Source of the DNA: Actinomycetales bacterium
GTDB lineage: Bacteria; Actinomycetota; Actinomycetes; Actinomycetales; Cellulomonadaceae
Length of the DNA stretch: 6,829 nucleotides
Direction: 5' to 3'
Assembly (NCBI GenBank): GCA_015655615.1
Contig: JAATES010000405.1
Coordinates: 1-6,829 of the forward strand
The notes beneath the pieces were generated by a model. That model made no database searches. It was not told the DNA's origin and worked only from the letters and a program-made list of their open reading frames with translations. The position numbers and the translations under genes are program-made. Below are positions 5,421-6,829 of the stretch, piece after piece (position 1 is the first letter of the stretch; every line of letters starts with the position of its first letter).

Positions 5421-6103
5421 CATGCACCTACCTGCTCTGCCGATGCCGACTTCGCGGCACGACCGGCGGCCTGTGCGCGCAACAACGCGGCGGGCGCCAC
5501 GTGCTCAAGGGGCAGTCCACGGCGAGCTGCCACGGCCTCCGGCTCCTCGAGCTCACGCAACGCCTGCACGGTCGCGTGCACGATGTTGATCGAGTTGGAC
5601 GAGCCGAGCGACTTGCTCAGCACGTCGTGAATGCCCGCGCACTCCAGCACGGCGCGCACCGGACCACCGGCGATCACACCGGTACCCGGCGAGGCTGGAC
5701 GCAGGAAGACGACGCCGGCTGCGGCCTCGCCCTGCACGGGATGAGGGATGGTGCCCTGGATGCGGGGAACACGGAAGAATGACTTCTTCGCCTCCTCGAC
5801 ACCCTTGGCGATCGCCGCGGGCACCTCCTTGGCCTTGCCGTAGCCCACGCCGACGGTTCCGTCGCCATCGCCCACCACGACAAGCGCGGTGAAGCTGAAG
5901 CGGCGGCCGCCTTTGACGACCTTGGACACGCGGTTGATGGTGACGACCCGCTCGACGAAGGCGCTCTTCTCGACCTCGTTGCGGCGGCCATCGCCACGGC
6001 CTCCGCCGCGACGGTCGTTACGGCGCTCGCCTGAGCGATCGCCCTGTTCGGCGCTGGCGCCACCCGTGGGTCCGCCGGTGTTGCTGCGCTGCCCTGCAGC
6101 CAT
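5420..6103 (-). CDS. rpsE: 30S ribosomal protein S5
   Basis: S5 lies near the mRNA entry channel and the decoding centre, and influences accuracy and mRNA helicase activity. The complete frame is 227 residues. An N-terminal stretch rich in Gly, Arg and Asp (to about residue 45) is typical of actinobacterial S5. The double-stranded-RNA-binding-like domain (47-110) has [20 protein letters not shown] and [14 protein letters not shown]; the C-terminal domain (about 125-200) has [18 protein letters not shown] and [14 protein letters not shown]. After the conserved APAALLRA block comes an Ala/Ser tail (211-227) somewhat longer than in related proteins I recall. The ATG at 6103 has AAAGGA 7 nt upstream. 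Between rplR and this gene are 52 nt containing a tiny open frame whose stop overlaps this start. Confidence 0.98.
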   Translation of the reverse strand: MAAGQRSNTGGPTGGASAEQGDRSGERRNDRRGGGRGDGRRNEVEKSAFVERVVTINRVSKVVKGGRRFSFTALVVVGDGDGTVGVGYGKAKEVPAAIAKGVEEAKKSFFRVPRIQGTIPHPVQGEAAAGVVFLRPASPGTGVIAGGPVRAVLECAGIHDVLSKSLGSSNSINIVHATVQALRELEEPEAVAARRGLPLEHVAPAALLRAQAAGRAAKSASAEQVGA

Positions 6104-6159
6104 CAGAACGTCCTTTGCTTCGATGCGTCAACAGTCTTGAGGTTGATCGGGGAGGTCAT
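6103..6159 (-). CDS. Possible 18-residue leader-type ORF between rplR and rpsE
   Basis: An ATG at 6159-6157 overlaps the rplR stop as ATGA, and the frame closes with TGA at 6105-6103, overlapping the rpsE ATG as TGATG. The predicted peptide is [18 protein letters not shown], with no recognised family. Thirteen of 17 sense codons after the start end in G or C, compatible with coding in this genome. The initiation signal is weak: GGAAGG lies 12 nt upstream inside rplR. rpsE has its own Shine-Dalgarno sequence inside this frame. It could be a coupling cistron that carries ribosomes from rplR to rpsE, or a chance open frame in a short spacer. I favour chance slightly. Confidence 0.25.
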   Translation of the reverse strand: MTSPINLKTVDASKQRTF

Positions 6160-6527
6160 AGTTCCAGCCCGCCTTCCCGTGCGCCATCGGCAACCGCGGC
6201 CACCCGGCCGTGGTACTTGTTGCCGCCGCGGTCGAAGACCACCGTGGCAATCCCGACTGCCTTGGCGCGCTCGGCGACGAGTTCGCCGACCTTGCGCGCC
6301 TTCGCGCTCTTGTCGCCGTCCAGGGACCGCAGGTCCCCTTCGAGCGACGACGCGGAGGCCAGCGTCCGACCCACGGTGTCGTCCACGATCTGCGCGACGA
6401 TGTGCCGCGACGACCGGGTCACCACCAAGCGGGGACGCTCCGTCGTGCCGGTGATCTTCTTGCGCAGGCGCAGGTGGCGACGAGCACGCGAGACCGACTT
6501 GCCCTTGCCCTTGATCTGGACAGCCAT
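6156..6527 (-). CDS. rplR: 50S ribosomal protein L18
   Basis: L18 binds 5S rRNA with L5 and is part of the central protuberance of the large subunit. The 123-residue frame opens [20 protein letters not shown], has the basic RNA-binding N-terminus of the family, then [20 protein letters not shown], and ends with the L18 core [20 protein letters not shown]. The ATG at 6527 shares one base with the rplF stop (TGATG) and gives the typical MAV start. A GTG directly before it (6530) would add one residue and cannot be excluded. GGAAAGG lies roughly 13 nt upstream. The stop codon overlaps the ATG of a small open frame leading to rpsE. Confidence 0.97.
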   Translation of the reverse strand: MAVQIKGKGKSVSRARRHLRLRKKITGTTERPRLVVTRSSRHIVAQIVDDTVGRTLASASSLEGDLRSLDGDKSAKARKVGELVAERAKAVGIATVVFDRGGNKYHGRVAAVADGAREGGLEL

Positions 6528-6829
6528 CACTTTCCAGCCTTTCCGACCTTGCGGCGGACAACCTCGCCGGCGTATCGCACGCCCTTGCCCTTATAGGGCT
6601 CAGGCTTGCGGATCTTACGAATGTTGGCTGCGACCTCGCCGACCTGCTGCTTGTCGATGCCACTGACCGAGAACTTGGTGGGGCTCTCCACCGCAAAGCT
6701 GATGCCTTGCGGCGGCGATACCACCACGGGGTGACTGAAACCGAGAGCGAACTCCAGGTCGGAGCCCTTTGCCGTGACGCGGTAACCCGTGCCGACGATC
6801 TCGAGCTTCTTCTCATACCCCTCCGTCAC
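6527..6829 (-). CDS. rplF: 50S ribosomal protein L6, partial (5' end outside window)
   Basis: L6 lies near the GTPase-associated centre of the large subunit, between the base of the L7/L12 stalk and the sarcin-ricin loop. The last 100 codons are present. They begin in [18 protein letters not shown], the junction leading into the second of the two repeated domains, and include the L6 signature PEPYKGKGV (76-84 of the visible part), followed by [16 protein letters not shown] at the C-terminus. The family is usually about 178-180 residues, so around 80 N-terminal residues are missing beyond the window edge. The GTG at the edge is an internal Val codon, not the start. The stop overlaps the rplR start, the normal order of the spc operon. 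Confidence 0.98.
   Translation of the reverse strand: MTEGYEKKLEIVGTGYRVTAKGSDLEFALGFSHPVVVSPPQGISFAVESPTKFSVSGIDKQQVGEVAANIRKIRKPEPYKGKGVRYAGEVVRRKVGKAGK

Noticed and set aside
5421..5423. Upstream ATG of the tandem pair as the L30 start
   Set aside because: It gives only 3 nt from the Shine-Dalgarno-like TAGG and an extra Met before the conserved MARLKVTQ; the second ATG fits better. The difference is one residue.
4771..5589. 272-codon plus-strand frame across rplO, rpmD and rpsE
   Set aside because: It spans three genes on the opposite strand and is Arg/Leu-rich low-complexity sequence, a shadow of the Lys/Ala-rich coding strand.
1..6829. Mobile element, CRISPR, toxin-antitoxin, phage or other accessory system
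   Set aside because: All genes are conserved housekeeping genes in standard order. There are no long repeats, no spacer-repeat arrays, no integrase or transposase, and no tRNA.

Overview
The window is a continuous stretch of the spc/alpha ribosomal-protein gene cluster, with every supported gene on the minus strand. The high GC content, the gene order and the sequences themselves point to an actinobacterium. Particularly telling are the IF-1, S5 and L36 sequences, a short adenylate kinase without a zinc LID, and adk-map placed between secY and infA. I cannot name the genus. The proteins are intact and conserved, and I see no mobile element, CRISPR array, tRNA or rRNA, and no sign of horizontal transfer.

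In transcription order (high to low coordinates) the genes are rplF (5' end cut by the window edge), rplR, rpsE, rpmD and rplO, then a 221-nt gap, then secY, adk and map, then a 219-nt gap, then infA, rpmJ, rpsM and rpsK (3' end cut by the window edge). The first five genes are tightly packed, with stop/start overlaps such as TGATG and a 2-nt gap between rpmD and rplO. secY/adk overlap by ATGA, and adk and map are 12 nt apart. From infA onward, each gene is preceded by an unusually long and structured spacer (219, 92, 135 and 82 nt). These long spacers hold most of the unexplained sequence.

Functionally, the cluster combines large-subunit proteins (L6, L18, L30, L15, L36) and small-subunit proteins (S5, S13, S11) with the protein-export channel SecY, adenylate kinase, the methionine aminopeptidase that trims new proteins, and initiation factor IF-1. 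The layout suggests three transcriptional modules. The first runs from rplF to rplO and ends at a 12-bp perfect hairpin. The second is secY-adk-map, with a possible promoter in the 221-nt gap. The third is infA-rpmJ-rpsM-rpsK, with a good TTGACA-N18-TACGCT promoter whose -35 box overlaps the map stop codon.

I did not find a new biological system. The points most worth checking are small: an 18-codon ORF bridging rplR and rpsE by stop/start overlaps on both sides, a roughly 98-residue Ala/Lys-rich N-terminal extension on L15, three tandem hairpins ahead of rpsM, a bulged 11-bp hairpin ahead of rpsK, a structured infA leader, and overlapping palindromes at a possible secY transcription start.
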